Source of the DNA: Streptomyces formicae
GTDB lineage: Bacteria; Actinomycetota; Actinomycetes; Streptomycetales; Streptomycetaceae
Direction: 5' to 3'
Assembly: GCF_002556545.1 (NCBI RefSeq)
Contig: NZ_CP022685.1
Span: 7,170,001-7,234,000 of the forward strand
Length of the DNA: 64,000 bases
Part shown: in pieces, positions 26,241 through 34,543 of the stretch
Layout: each line of letters begins with the position of its first letter
How positions within the stretch are numbered: the first letter of the stretch is position 1
The notes under the pieces: generated by a model
The model's input: only the letters and a program-made list of their open reading frames with translations
The model's database searches: none
Told to the model about the DNA's origin: nothing
Translations under genes and position numbers: made by a program

Positions 26241-27737
26241 GTGCGTCGTATGCTCGCCGCGCCCTCCGCATCGCTACGCTCCGTACGCAACATCCGAGTG
26301 CCCGGCCCGCGCGGGGAGTACGTCCCCGACCGCCGCGACCCGTACTGGACGCGGCTGCTCCCGCTCCTCACCGCGCTGGCGTGCGTGACCAGGGCGCCCT
26401 CCTTCCGGTGGCCCCTGTGGAACCCCGACGAGGGCTATCTCGCCGTCCAGGCGCGGCTCCTCGCCGACGGCGGCACGCTCTACGAGACGGTCGTCGACCG
26501 CAAGCCGCCGCTCGTCCCCTGGCTCTACGCGGGCGCCTTCGCCCTCTTCGGCGACGACTCGCTGCTGCCGCTGAAGGCCCTCGCGGTCGCCGCCCAGCTC
26601 CTGACCGCCGTCCTCCTCGTCTCGATCGCCCGGCGCCGCTGGGGCGACCGCGCGGGCCGCACGGCGGGCGTCCTCTACCTCCTGATCTCCATCGGCCTCA
26701 ACCCCGAGGACGCGCAGGCGGCCACCTTCGAGATCTTCATGCTGCCCTGCACGGCCGCCGCCATGTGGTGCGCGGACCGCCGCAGATGGGGTGCCGCCGG
26801 CGCGGCGGTCGCCTGTGCCTTCCTCGCCAAGCAGACCGGGGGAGCGGTCCTGCTCCCGGTCGCCTGGCTGCTGTGGCGGGCCGGGGCGCCCCGCGCGGAC
26901 GTGCTGCGCCTGGCCGCGGGCCTGTGCGCCCCTGTCGCCGCCGCCGCGCTCCTGACGACCCCTGCGGGCTTCCTGTTCTGGACGGTGACGGGCTCGGGCG
27001 CGTACGCCTCCTTCACCGGCTCCGAACTCCACGTCCTGGTGCGCGGGTTGGGCAACGCGGCGATCCTCGCCGCGGCCTGCGCGGGCATCGTCCCGCCGGT
27101 CGTACGCGTCCTGCGCATCGCCCGCACCGGCGCCACCGACCTCTGGCTCTGGCTCGCCTCTGCGGTCGCCGCGGTCCTGCTCGGCTTCCACTTCTTCGGC
27201 CACTACTACCTCCAACTCATGCCGCCGCTGGCGCTGTTGGGCGCGGCGGCGCTCCAGATCCTGCCGCGCGAGCGGACGCTGCGGGCGATCGTCGCCTCGG
27301 GGTGCGGGTGCGCGGTGTTCCTGGCCTGGGGGCTGCTCGCGCCCCGGCCCGAACTGGCGCACGCCACGCGCCTCGCGGAGACGGTCAGGGCGCGTTCGGG
27401 CCCGCACGACCGGGTGCTGTTCTGGGGGATGCACCCCGAGGCGTACTGGCTCGCCGACCGCGCCCCCGCGAGCCGCTACCTCACGGCCGGGCTGCTCACC
27501 AACTACAGCGGGGGCAGGAACGGCCCGCAGGTGGGCGAGAAGTACGGCGTGGCGGGCTCGTGGCCGGTCTTTCGCGAGGAGTTGAGGCGGCATCCGCCGA
27601 AGGTCGTCGTGGACGACTCGCGGGGCGGGGCGTTCGCGCCGGAGCGGATGCCTACGTTGCGGCGGGCGCTGGAGGCGGGGTACGAGCCGCTGATGCGGGT
27701 GGGGGGAGCGGTGGTCTATGTGCGGGCGGGTGGGTAG
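26241..27737 (+). CDS. GT-C membrane glycosyltransferase (ArnT/PMT-like)
   Basis: Integral membrane protein, 498 aa, about ten hydrophobic segments. The first external loop carries NPDEGY (residues about 59-64), the acidic catalytic motif of polyprenyl-phosphate-dependent GT-C mannosyl/arabinosyl-type transferases, followed by DRKPPLVPWLY. GTG 26241 is taken; ATG 26250 is also possible. Donor and acceptor are unknown; it could glycosylate a surface protein or glycan. It faces the PGA-type locus convergently. Confidence 0.82.
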   Translation: MRRMLAAPSASLRSVRNIRVPGPRGEYVPDRRDPYWTRLLPLLTALACVTRAPSFRWPLWNPDEGYLAVQARLLADGGTLYETVVDRKPPLVPWLYAGAFALFGDDSLLPLKALAVAAQLLTAVLLVSIARRRWGDRAGRTAGVLYLLISIGLNPEDAQAATFEIFMLPCTAAAMWCADRRRWGAAGAAVACAFLAKQTGGAVLLPVAWLLWRAGAPRADVLRLAAGLCAPVAAAALLTTPAGFLFWTVTGSGAYASFTGSELHVLVRGLGNAAILAAACAGIVPPVVRVLRIARTGATDLWLWLASAVAAVLLGFHFFGHYYLQLMPPLALLGAAALQILPRERTLRAIVASGCGCAVFLAWGLLAPRPELAHATRLAETVRARSGPHDRVLFWGMHPEAYWLADRAPASRYLTAGLLTNYSGGRNGPQVGEKYGVAGSWPVFREELRRHPPKVVVDDSRGGAFAPERMPTLRRALEAGYEPLMRVGGAVVYVRAGG

Positions 27738-27761
27738 GGGCCTCGTCCGCGGGCCGGTGGG

Positions 27762-27797
27762 GGCTGGTCGCGCAGTTCCCCGCGCCCCTTACGGGGC
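27762..27797 (+). repeat. 36-bp dispersed intergenic repeat, copy B
   Basis: Identical across the 36-base core to copy A at 22381. It lies in the convergent gap between the GT-C gene and the hydrolase-like lipoprotein gene. Confidence 0.85.
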
Positions 27798-27814
27798 AAC
27801 CCGCAGACGAACCA

Positions 27815-28819
27815 CTACCGGCCCCGCCATGTCTCCGTCACCTTCGACAGGGCCTCGACCGCCCTGCGTCCGTGGGCGCGGTCCTCGCGGATCTTCGGGC
27901 CGAACTCGACGTGCAGGAACGGCACGTCGTGCGCGGCGGCCGCCCGGCCCTGCATGTTGCTGCGGCCCGCGAGCGGGCAGGTCCTGGCCCAGGCGCGGCA
28001 GACGTCGTAGCCCCGTTCGCGCAGCGCGTCGGCGAGGACGCGGCCCTCGGTGACGGCCGTCCTGCCCTTGCCGGTGGAGGCGACGACGTCGTGGTCGGGT
28101 GCCGAGTCGTCGGCCATCCCGTGCAGCTGGATGCCGGGCAGGCCGCGCTTGATCAGTTCGGCGCAGAGGGCGTGGAACACGCTGTCCCTGCGGTGCGCCA
28201 CGTCCGCCTCGTCGCCGCGCCCCGCTTTGCGATGTGCTCCTGCGACGATCAGGATTCCACCGCGGGAGCGGCTCATGAGCTCCGCGCCGAGCCGTTCGGT
28301 GTTCTGGTCGGCCACCGGGTGCGGCACTTGGACGGACCAGCGGACCGGGGCGTCGAGGTCGAGGTAGACGCGCCCCCAGCCGCGCGGCGCGGCGCCGCCC
28401 TCGGAGCGGTCCGCGACCTCCGCGTACCGCCGCCCCGTGGTGTCGTCGGTGACCGTGCGCACCGCGAAGTCCACGTCGGCCAGGCGGCGTTCGGCCTCCT
28501 TGCGCCGGTGGTCGAGGAGGAGCGCGACGCCCGCGGCGAGCGTCTCGCGGTCGGTGCGGGAGGGGTGGCGGTACCCGCTGTCCTCGCCGAAGTTCGCCGT
28601 GTACCCGGTGACGCGCTGCTCAAGACCGTCGGCGGAGTCGTCGGAGCCGTTCCCCGGCGCCGTGGCGGAGGGGCGCCGGTCCTCGCCGCCCGACGGCTTC
28701 TCGTCCCGCCCCGATGAGCCGGATCCGCACTGGGTGAGGCTGAGGACCGCCGCGGTGACGAGGGCGAGAACGCCCAGTTTGTTTGCAGTAGCCATCGACT
28801 TGGTACAAGAGTGCTTCAT
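27815..28819 (-). CDS. Secreted hydrolase-like lipoprotein beside the PGA genes
   Basis: Lipoprotein of 334 aa from ATG 28819 (ATG 28795 and GTG 28849 are alternatives; none has a clear RBS). Lipobox LTQC, then a Ser/Asp/Gly linker. The conserved-looking part has PHPVADQNTERLG, VAGAHRKAG, DVAHRRDSVFHAL, IQLHG and LHVEFGP, a His/Asp/Glu pattern reminiscent of zinc amidohydrolases of the N-formylglutamate or poly-gamma-glutamate hydrolase type. I do not recognise the family with certainty. It is divergent from capA with overlapping promoters, which supports a role in trimming or releasing a gamma-glutamyl polymer. Confidence 0.75.
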   Translation of the reverse strand: MKHSCTKSMATANKLGVLALVTAAVLSLTQCGSGSSGRDEKPSGGEDRRPSATAPGNGSDDSADGLEQRVTGYTANFGEDSGYRHPSRTDRETLAAGVALLLDHRRKEAERRLADVDFAVRTVTDDTTGRRYAEVADRSEGGAAPRGWGRVYLDLDAPVRWSVQVPHPVADQNTERLGAELMSRSRGGILIVAGAHRKAGRGDEADVAHRRDSVFHALCAELIKRGLPGIQLHGMADDSAPDHDVVASTGKGRTAVTEGRVLADALRERGYDVCRAWARTCPLAGRSNMQGRAAAAHDVPFLHVEFGPKIREDRAHGRRAVEALSKVTETWRGR

Positions 28820-28842
28820 GGTTGTATAAAGATATCCCCGTG
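28800..28842. promoter_or_regulatory. Overlapping divergent promoter, capA side leaderless
   Basis: TTGGTA (28800-28805) and TATAAA (28825-28830), 19 bp apart, point to capA. A start of transcription would fall at about 28837-28840, on the GTG/ATG of capA, and no Shine-Dalgarno is present. On the minus strand TATACA (28828-28823) faces the lipoprotein gene. The two -10 boxes share the same TATA, so polymerase could serve only one side at a time. Confidence 0.45.
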
Positions 28843-30045
28843 ATGACACGTCCCTTCCGCAGGCATTTCGTGACCTGTGCAGCCTCCGCCCTCCTGCTGC
28901 TCGCGGGCACCGCCTGCGGTGCCTTCGGCGGTGACGACAAGCCCGCCGCCGACGGCCCTTCGTTCACGGTCGCCGCCGCGGGCGACATCCTGATCCACCC
29001 ACAACTCACCGAGCAGGCCCGCAAGGACGCCAAGGCCACCGGCAAGGGCGAGCAGGGTCTCGACTTCCGGCCGATGCTGGCCGGGGTCAAGCCGGTCATC
29101 AGCAAGGCCGACCTGGGCATCTGCCACTTCGAGCCGGTGGTGGGCAAGCCCAAGGGGCCCTTCCAGAGCTACCCCGACTTCCTGGTGCCGCCGCAGATCG
29201 CCACCGCCATCAAGGACGTCGGCTACGACCAGTGCTCGACCGCGTCCAACCACACCCTCGACCACGGCCCCGCCGGTGTCACCCGCACCCTGAACACCCT
29301 CGACAAGGCGGGCCTGCGGCACACCGGTTCGGCGCGCAGCGCGGCGGAGGCGAACAAGCCGCTCATCACCGAGGTGAAGGGCGTGAAGGTCGCGCAGATA
29401 GCCTTCGCCTTCGGGTTCAACGGCCGCGAGATCCCCAAGAACAAGCCGTGGGTCGTCAACCAGAACGACTTCGACGCGATCGCCGCGGCCGAGAAGAAGG
29501 CGCGTGGCGCGGGCGCCGAGGTCGTCATCCTGAGCATCCACTGGGGCCGCGAGAACCAGCCCAACGCCAGTGGCCCGCAGTTGAAGCTGGCCCGCAAGAT
29601 CGCCAAGGAGACCGGGATCAACCTGGTCATCGGGCACCACGCGCACGTCGTCCAGCCGATGGAGAGGGTCGAAGGCACCTGGATCGCGTACGGACTCGGC
29701 AATCAGATCGCCCGGCACGACGTGCCCACGGGGCTGACCGAGGAGGGCGCGATCGGCTGGTTCGAGTTCGTCAAGCGGGGCGGTAAGTGGGACGTCGACG
29801 CCAAGTACGTGCCGACGTTCACGGAGATCCCGCCGGACCCGGACGAGACCGGCGCGCTGCCCAAGGGCGCGGTCAAGGACCACCGCCTGATCGACGTGGC
29901 CGACGCGCTGCGGGACGGCGAGGGCCTCAGCGAGGAGCGGCGCTCCCGCTACCGCCTGGCCTTCGAGCGCACCCAGGGCACGCTCCTGAACCGGGGCGCG
30001 AGCAAGGACGGCCTCGAACCGCTGGAGTCGTTGCCCAACGACTGA
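28843..30045 (+). CDS. capA: CapA/PgsA-family poly-gamma-glutamate protein
   Basis: Exported lipoprotein, 400 aa, metallophosphatase-like PGA_cap fold. Signal MTRPFRRHFVTCAASALLLL with lipobox GTAC, then AAGDILIH (metal-binding Asp), STASNHTLDHG, ILSIHWGRE and IGHHAHVVQP, all motifs of CapA/PgsA. GTG 28840 is in frame directly before ATG 28843; no RBS, so a leaderless mRNA is likely. CapA works with CapB and CapC in making and exporting poly-gamma-glutamate. Here it is separated from capBC by a sensor-like gene. Confidence 0.9.
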   Translation: MTRPFRRHFVTCAASALLLLAGTACGAFGGDDKPAADGPSFTVAAAGDILIHPQLTEQARKDAKATGKGEQGLDFRPMLAGVKPVISKADLGICHFEPVVGKPKGPFQSYPDFLVPPQIATAIKDVGYDQCSTASNHTLDHGPAGVTRTLNTLDKAGLRHTGSARSAAEANKPLITEVKGVKVAQIAFAFGFNGREIPKNKPWVVNQNDFDAIAAAEKKARGAGAEVVILSIHWGRENQPNASGPQLKLARKIAKETGINLVIGHHAHVVQPMERVEGTWIAYGLGNQIARHDVPTGLTEEGAIGWFEFVKRGGKWDVDAKYVPTFTEIPPDPDETGALPKGAVKDHRLIDVADALRDGEGLSEERRSRYRLAFERTQGTLLNRGASKDGLEPLESLPND

Positions 30046-30097
30046 GGTGGCCGAAACACCCGACCGACGCGATCTAGCTCACATTTCCCTTACTTCG

Positions 30098-30117
30098 CAC
30101 ATCCCTCCTGGGGTGTG
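30098..30117 (+). promoter_or_regulatory. Small hairpin between capA and sensor gene
   Basis: CACATCCC (30098-30105) pairs with GGGGTGTG (30110-30117) around TCCT with one U-G pair. It may partly terminate capA transcription. The 146-bp gap could also hold a second promoter. Confidence 0.4.
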
Positions 30118-30191
30118 ACGGGTCAAAGCTTTCCGGAACGCATCACCCTGCGTTTCCGTACCCCCGAGTCACTCCAGGAGAGGAGCACCCC

Positions 30192-32480
30192 TTGGCCGCT
30201 TCGCGTTCGAAGCGGCGGCACAAGGTCCGCCGAAGGACCGACATGTCGCTGGTGGGAGGCATACGTCCCCCCATCGCCGCGCTGTCGGTCCTGCTCCTCG
30301 CCCTCGCGGGCATCACCGCCCTCACCCTCGGCCGCGTCGGACAGGAGGCCGTTCCCCAAGCGGTCAAGACGTCCCAGCAGCACTTCGCCGAGGACGGCGC
30401 CATCGCGCTGCGCGCCTCCGTCGACGAGTCCGTCACCGACCTGACCCGGACCGCCGAACTGTTCAGCGCGGGCGATCCGGTGCCCGCCGACGCCGTGCTC
30501 GACAAGATCGGCAGCGTCTACCAGAAGTGGATGGGCACCGCGGTCGTCGAGATCTCCTCGGGCAAGCTCATGGCCGCCCGCGGCGAGAACCTGCCGCTGA
30601 CCGCCATCGACCGGGGGAAACTCGCGGACGAGGACGGCCTCGCACCGCGCATGGTGCGCCTGGAGAACGGCGAGACCCGGCTGCTCTCCTTCGCGCTGCT
30701 CACCTGGAAGGGGCAGCCGCAGCAACTCCTCGTCGCCTCCAACAGCCTGCGCTTCCCCGGCATCAGCCTCGGCAAGTTCCGCTCCATCGCCGTCGTCGGC
30801 CAGGACGGCCACGTCCTGAGCACCGACGGCATCCCCGAGCCCGAGCAGGTCCTCACCGACGCGCAGCGCGACGAGGTCAAGCAGTCCAACAAACAGCTCA
30901 AGTCGTTCGCCGAGACCGCGGCGAAGAAGGCGCGCGTCCATCCGCTGCGGTCCAAGGAGCCGGGATCCGGCGGCTTCCTCGGCGTCAGCGGCCACCTCAC
31001 CGGCGATCGCTACCTCGGTGAGCGCGCCGTCGCCGGATACGCGAACCTCGCCGCCCCCGAGGCGGGCGAGTCCACCGTGGCCACCCGGCTCGGCCTCACC
31101 GTCGTCGCGATGGTCCCGGTCGCCGAGGACCCGACGGCGACGAGCGACTCCGCCTTCGGCCTGATCGCCGCGGGCGCCCTGCTGCTCATCGGCGGCCTGA
31201 CGGTCTACCTCCTGGTGCGCACGGTGCAGCGCCCGCTGCTCCGGCTGTTCCTCGAAGGCCGCAGGATGACCCGCGGCGACCTGGACCGGCCGGTCTCCGT
31301 CCCGAAGTACGGCGAGGCCGCCCGCATCGGCGCCGCCCTCGAACGGCTGCGCCGCCAGCTCATCGGCGAGCCCGCCACCGGCCAGGACCGCCCCGCCCGC
31401 CGCCGCAGGTTCGGCAGCCGCACCCTGATCGCGGTCTGCGCGGTGCTCCTGCTCGCCTGGTCCGCGCCGCTCATGCTGCTGCTCAACCGCGCGGGGGACA
31501 CCGTCGTCGTACCGCAGCAGATGGTCAACGACCAGCGCGAGCGCACCGACACCCTCACCGACCGGGTCCGGCGCGCCCTCAACGAAGGCCACGCCGACCT
31601 CACCTCGGTCGCCTCGCTGATGGGCGAGAAGACCGAGGCGCCGGAGATGAAGAAGGTCCTCGAGAGCACCCTGCACCAGCACACCCGCTACCAGTCCCTG
31701 TACGTCCTCGACGCGGCGGGCAAGGTCCTGGCCGAGGCGGGCGACGACCCGCGAAGCCCGTCCGGCAAGGGCCCCTCCGACGAGCCCATCCGGGTCGTCG
31801 ACGACGGCGGCAAGGAGCCGGTGATCATCGGCACCGCCGAGGTCTCGGGCCGCGAAGGGGCCGCCGTGGTCGGCGAGTTCCGCATCGACTTCCTCAACTC
31901 GCTGCTCAAGCGCCCCGGCCTCGGCGAGGTCCGGGTCGTCGACGACGAGCGGAAGGTGATCGGCGCCAACACCGGCTACCGCGAGTTCGAGGACCTGCCG
32001 AGCGGCCGCCTGAACGCGCTCGCCGAGGGCACCGGCCAGAAGGTCGGTCTCAGCCCGCGCCCCAGCGGTGTCCTCTACCGCGACGGGGACAACATCCAGA
32101 TCGCGGCCGCGGCCCCGTTCGTCGGCGGCGGTGCCGCGCACTCGCTCGGCTGGACCGTGCTCAGCTGGCAGCCCGCCTCCGGCCTCGCCATCCCCGAGTA
32201 CAACCTGCAGAACCGCACCGTCCTCGCCGGACTCCTCGGCATCACCGCGGCGGCGGCCTGCCTCGGCTGGCTGCACATCGTCGTCGTACGACCGCTGCGG
32301 CACCTGGCCGATCAGGCCGAGGCGCTCGCCGACGGGGACCGCCGCACCGTCCTCTACCCGCGCCACCACGACGAGGTCGGCGCCGTCACCCGCAGCCTGG
32401 AACTCATCAGGCAGCAGCTGCCGACGGGCACCCAGCGCAAGCGGGACGGCGTCACGGCCGGCCTCGCCGGAAGGAACTGA
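30192..32480 (+). CDS. Double Cache/HAMP membrane sensor without output domain
   Basis: Membrane protein of 762 aa from TTG 30192 (GGAGAGGAG upstream). It is built as two similar modules: TM (24-47), extracellular Cache-like region, TM (323-343), HAMP (344-395); then TM (411-432), second extracellular region with SLYVLDAAGKVLAEAG and GEFRIDFLNSLL, TM (677-699), HAMP (698-750). The protein ends after the second HAMP; there is no histidine kinase, cyclase or methyl-accepting domain. Five bases separate it from capB. It may report an external signal to the CapBC synthase or act structurally in the export complex. I know of no characterised equivalent. Confidence 0.85.
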   Translation: MAASRSKRRHKVRRRTDMSLVGGIRPPIAALSVLLLALAGITALTLGRVGQEAVPQAVKTSQQHFAEDGAIALRASVDESVTDLTRTAELFSAGDPVPADAVLDKIGSVYQKWMGTAVVEISSGKLMAARGENLPLTAIDRGKLADEDGLAPRMVRLENGETRLLSFALLTWKGQPQQLLVASNSLRFPGISLGKFRSIAVVGQDGHVLSTDGIPEPEQVLTDAQRDEVKQSNKQLKSFAETAAKKARVHPLRSKEPGSGGFLGVSGHLTGDRYLGERAVAGYANLAAPEAGESTVATRLGLTVVAMVPVAEDPTATSDSAFGLIAAGALLLIGGLTVYLLVRTVQRPLLRLFLEGRRMTRGDLDRPVSVPKYGEAARIGAALERLRRQLIGEPATGQDRPARRRRFGSRTLIAVCAVLLLAWSAPLMLLLNRAGDTVVVPQQMVNDQRERTDTLTDRVRRALNEGHADLTSVASLMGEKTEAPEMKKVLESTLHQHTRYQSLYVLDAAGKVLAEAGDDPRSPSGKGPSDEPIRVVDDGGKEPVIIGTAEVSGREGAAVVGEFRIDFLNSLLKRPGLGEVRVVDDERKVIGANTGYREFEDLPSGRLNALAEGTGQKVGLSPRPSGVLYRDGDNIQIAAAAPFVGGGAAHSLGWTVLSWQPASGLAIPEYNLQNRTVLAGLLGITAAAACLGWLHIVVVRPLRHLADQAEALADGDRRTVLYPRHHDEVGAVTRSLELIRQQLPTGTQRKRDGVTAGLAGRN

Positions 32481-32485
32481 ACCCC

Positions 32486-34048
32486 GTGCTCTTCCTCTAC
32501 ACCGTGCTCGTGGTGTGCTGCGGCATCCTGCTGGTCGCCGGAGTGATCGAACAGCGGCGGCACTTCGTCAACCTGGAGCACATCCCCACCCGGGTCCTGG
32601 TCAACGGCATCCGCGGAAAGTCCTCCATCACCCGCCTGTGCGCGGGCGCGCTGCGCGGCGGCGGGCTCACCACGGTCGCCAAGACCACCGGCACCGCGGC
32701 CCGGTTCATCCACCCCGACGCCACCGAGGAGCCGGTCTACCGCAAGTTCGGCATCGCCAACGTCGTCGAGCAGATCGGCATCGTGCGGCGCGCCGCGGCG
32801 TACGACCCGGACGCACTGGTCATCGAGTGCATGGCGGTCATGCCCGCACTCCAGGAGATCAACCAGTCCAAGCTGATCCGCTCCACCATCGGCGTGCTCT
32901 GCAACGTCCGCGAGGACCACCTCGCCGAGATGGGCCCGACCCTGGACGACGTGGCGCGCTCGCTCTCGCGCTCCATGCCGGAGGGCGGCATCTGCGTCAC
33001 CGCGGAGAAGGACCGCTACGAGATCCTCAAGGAGGAGGCCGACGCCCGCGACTGCAAGCTGATCTACGCGGACCCGGAGTCGGTCACCGACGAGGAGCTG
33101 CGCGGCTTCAGCTGGTTCACCTTCAAGGAGAACGTGGCCATCGCGCTGACCGTCGCCGAACTCGTCGGCGTGGAGCGGGAGACCGCGCTCCAGGGCATGT
33201 ACGACGCCCCACCGGACCCCGGTGTCCTCTCCGTCGAGCGCTACGTCACCGAGGACGGCAAGAAGCTCCGCTTCGCCAACGTCTTCGCGGCCAACGACCC
33301 CGAGTCGACGCTGATGAACATCAACCAGCTGCTCGACCTCGGCGCCGTCCACCGCCCGCTGAACGTCGTCATCAACTGCCGCCCCGACCGCGTCGAGCGC
33401 AACGGCCAGATGGGCGAGATCATCCCCGACCTCCAGCCGGAGAAGGTCTTCGTCATCGGCCACCCGGCCAAGTCCGCCATCGACGCGATCCCCGCCCAGT
33501 GGCGCTCCCGCGCCGTCGACCTCGGCGGCGACCGGCGCGACCCCGAGGAGTTCATGCGGGAGCTGCTCGGACAGCTCGGTCCCGACTCCTCGCTCGTCGC
33601 GATCGGCAACATCCACGGCCAGGGCGAGCTGCTCCTGGAGCACCTCGCCGAACTGCCCGCCGACGAGAGCGAGGAGCCCGCGCAGGCCGTGCGGGCCACC
33701 GGTGACCCGGTGGAGACGATGCAGCTGTACGTGCCGCGCATCGACCCCTACCAGCACTATCCCGAGGCGTACGAGACGCGGTACACGGAGCCGCTCGCGC
33801 AGGTGTACGTGCCGGAGCAGCGGCACGAGTCGTACGCGTCCACAGAGGCGTACGCGCCCCCAGAGGCGTACGTGCCCCAGCAGCCACAGGAGCCGTACGC
33901 CCTCCAGCCGGTCCAGGAGCCGTACGTCCCCCAGGAACCGCAGCCCCAACCGCCCAGGACCCGCGGCCTGTTCGAGCCGCGGGTGCCGCCCGTACCGCCC
34001 GCCGCAGACGACTACCAGCAGTGGCACAGCCCAGGAGAGCCCCGTTGA
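32486..34048 (+). CDS. capB: Poly-gamma-glutamate synthase CapB/PgsB with extended tail
   Basis: Amide ligase of the Mur-ligase-like CapB family, which joins glutamate by gamma-linkage using ATP. 520 aa against about 390 for Bacillus PgsB. N-terminal TM (residues 3-21), P-loop NGIRGKSS (40-47), AKTTGT, IECMAVMPALQEINQ and NVREDHLAEMG all match. From about residue 413 a tail of about 108 residues follows, rich in Pro, Gln, Glu and Tyr (12 Tyr), with near-repeats such as EAYAPPEAYVP and QEPYV. GTG 32486. The TTGA overlap with capC indicates coupled translation. Confidence 0.93.
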   Translation: MLFLYTVLVVCCGILLVAGVIEQRRHFVNLEHIPTRVLVNGIRGKSSITRLCAGALRGGGLTTVAKTTGTAARFIHPDATEEPVYRKFGIANVVEQIGIVRRAAAYDPDALVIECMAVMPALQEINQSKLIRSTIGVLCNVREDHLAEMGPTLDDVARSLSRSMPEGGICVTAEKDRYEILKEEADARDCKLIYADPESVTDEELRGFSWFTFKENVAIALTVAELVGVERETALQGMYDAPPDPGVLSVERYVTEDGKKLRFANVFAANDPESTLMNINQLLDLGAVHRPLNVVINCRPDRVERNGQMGEIIPDLQPEKVFVIGHPAKSAIDAIPAQWRSRAVDLGGDRRDPEEFMRELLGQLGPDSSLVAIGNIHGQGELLLEHLAELPADESEEPAQAVRATGDPVETMQLYVPRIDPYQHYPEAYETRYTEPLAQVYVPEQRHESYASTEAYAPPEAYVPQQPQEPYALQPVQEPYVPQEPQPQPPRTRGLFEPRVPPVPPAADDYQQWHSPGEPR

Positions 34049-34527
34049 TTCCCTCCGTCCTCACCCCCGAGATCGCCGCGGTCGGCATCGCGCTCGGGCT
34101 GCTCTTCTCGCTGGTCTGCTATCTGACGACCAACCTCTCGCCCGGCGGCATGATCACCCCGGGCTGGCTCGCGCTGACCCTCGTCGAGGACCTCCAGCGC
34201 GCGGCCATGGTGGTCGGCGTGACCGTCCTGACGTACGCCGGCACCCTGCTCATGCAGCGCTTCGTGATCCTCTACGGCAAGCGCCTCTTCGCCGCGGTCG
34301 TGCTGCTCGGCGTGACGCTCCAGGCGACCGTCATGATCGTGCTCTCGCTCGAATTCCCGCTGATGTACAGCAACCAGACGCTCGGCTTCATCGTGCCGGG
34401 CCTGATCGCCTACCAGCTGGTGCGCCAGCCCAAGGGCCCCACCCTGCTCGCCACGGGCTCGGTGACGCTCATGGCGTACGTCGTCCTCACCGCCGGGATC
34501 CTCCTCGGCTTCATGCCGTCCGCCTGA
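34045..34527 (+). CDS. capC: Poly-gamma-glutamate membrane protein CapC/PgsC
   Basis: Integral membrane protein, 160 aa, four or five TM segments, aligned by eye with Bacillus PgsC (149 aa): NLSPGGMITPGWLAL, FVILYGKRLFAAV and LGFIVPGLIAYQ. TTG 34045 overlaps the capB stop, with AGGAGAG 5 bp ahead. Partner of CapB in the synthase complex. No capE-like small gene is seen after it. Confidence 0.93.
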   Translation: MIPSVLTPEIAAVGIALGLLFSLVCYLTTNLSPGGMITPGWLALTLVEDLQRAAMVVGVTVLTYAGTLLMQRFVILYGKRLFAAVVLLGVTLQATVMIVLSLEFPLMYSNQTLGFIVPGLIAYQLVRQPKGPTLLATGSVTLMAYVVLTAGILLGFMPSA

Positions 34528-34543
34528 TTCCCAGGAGTCATTC

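Noticed and set aside
30123..32369. 748-codon minus-strand open frame
   Set aside because: Antisense shadow of the Cache/HAMP gene.
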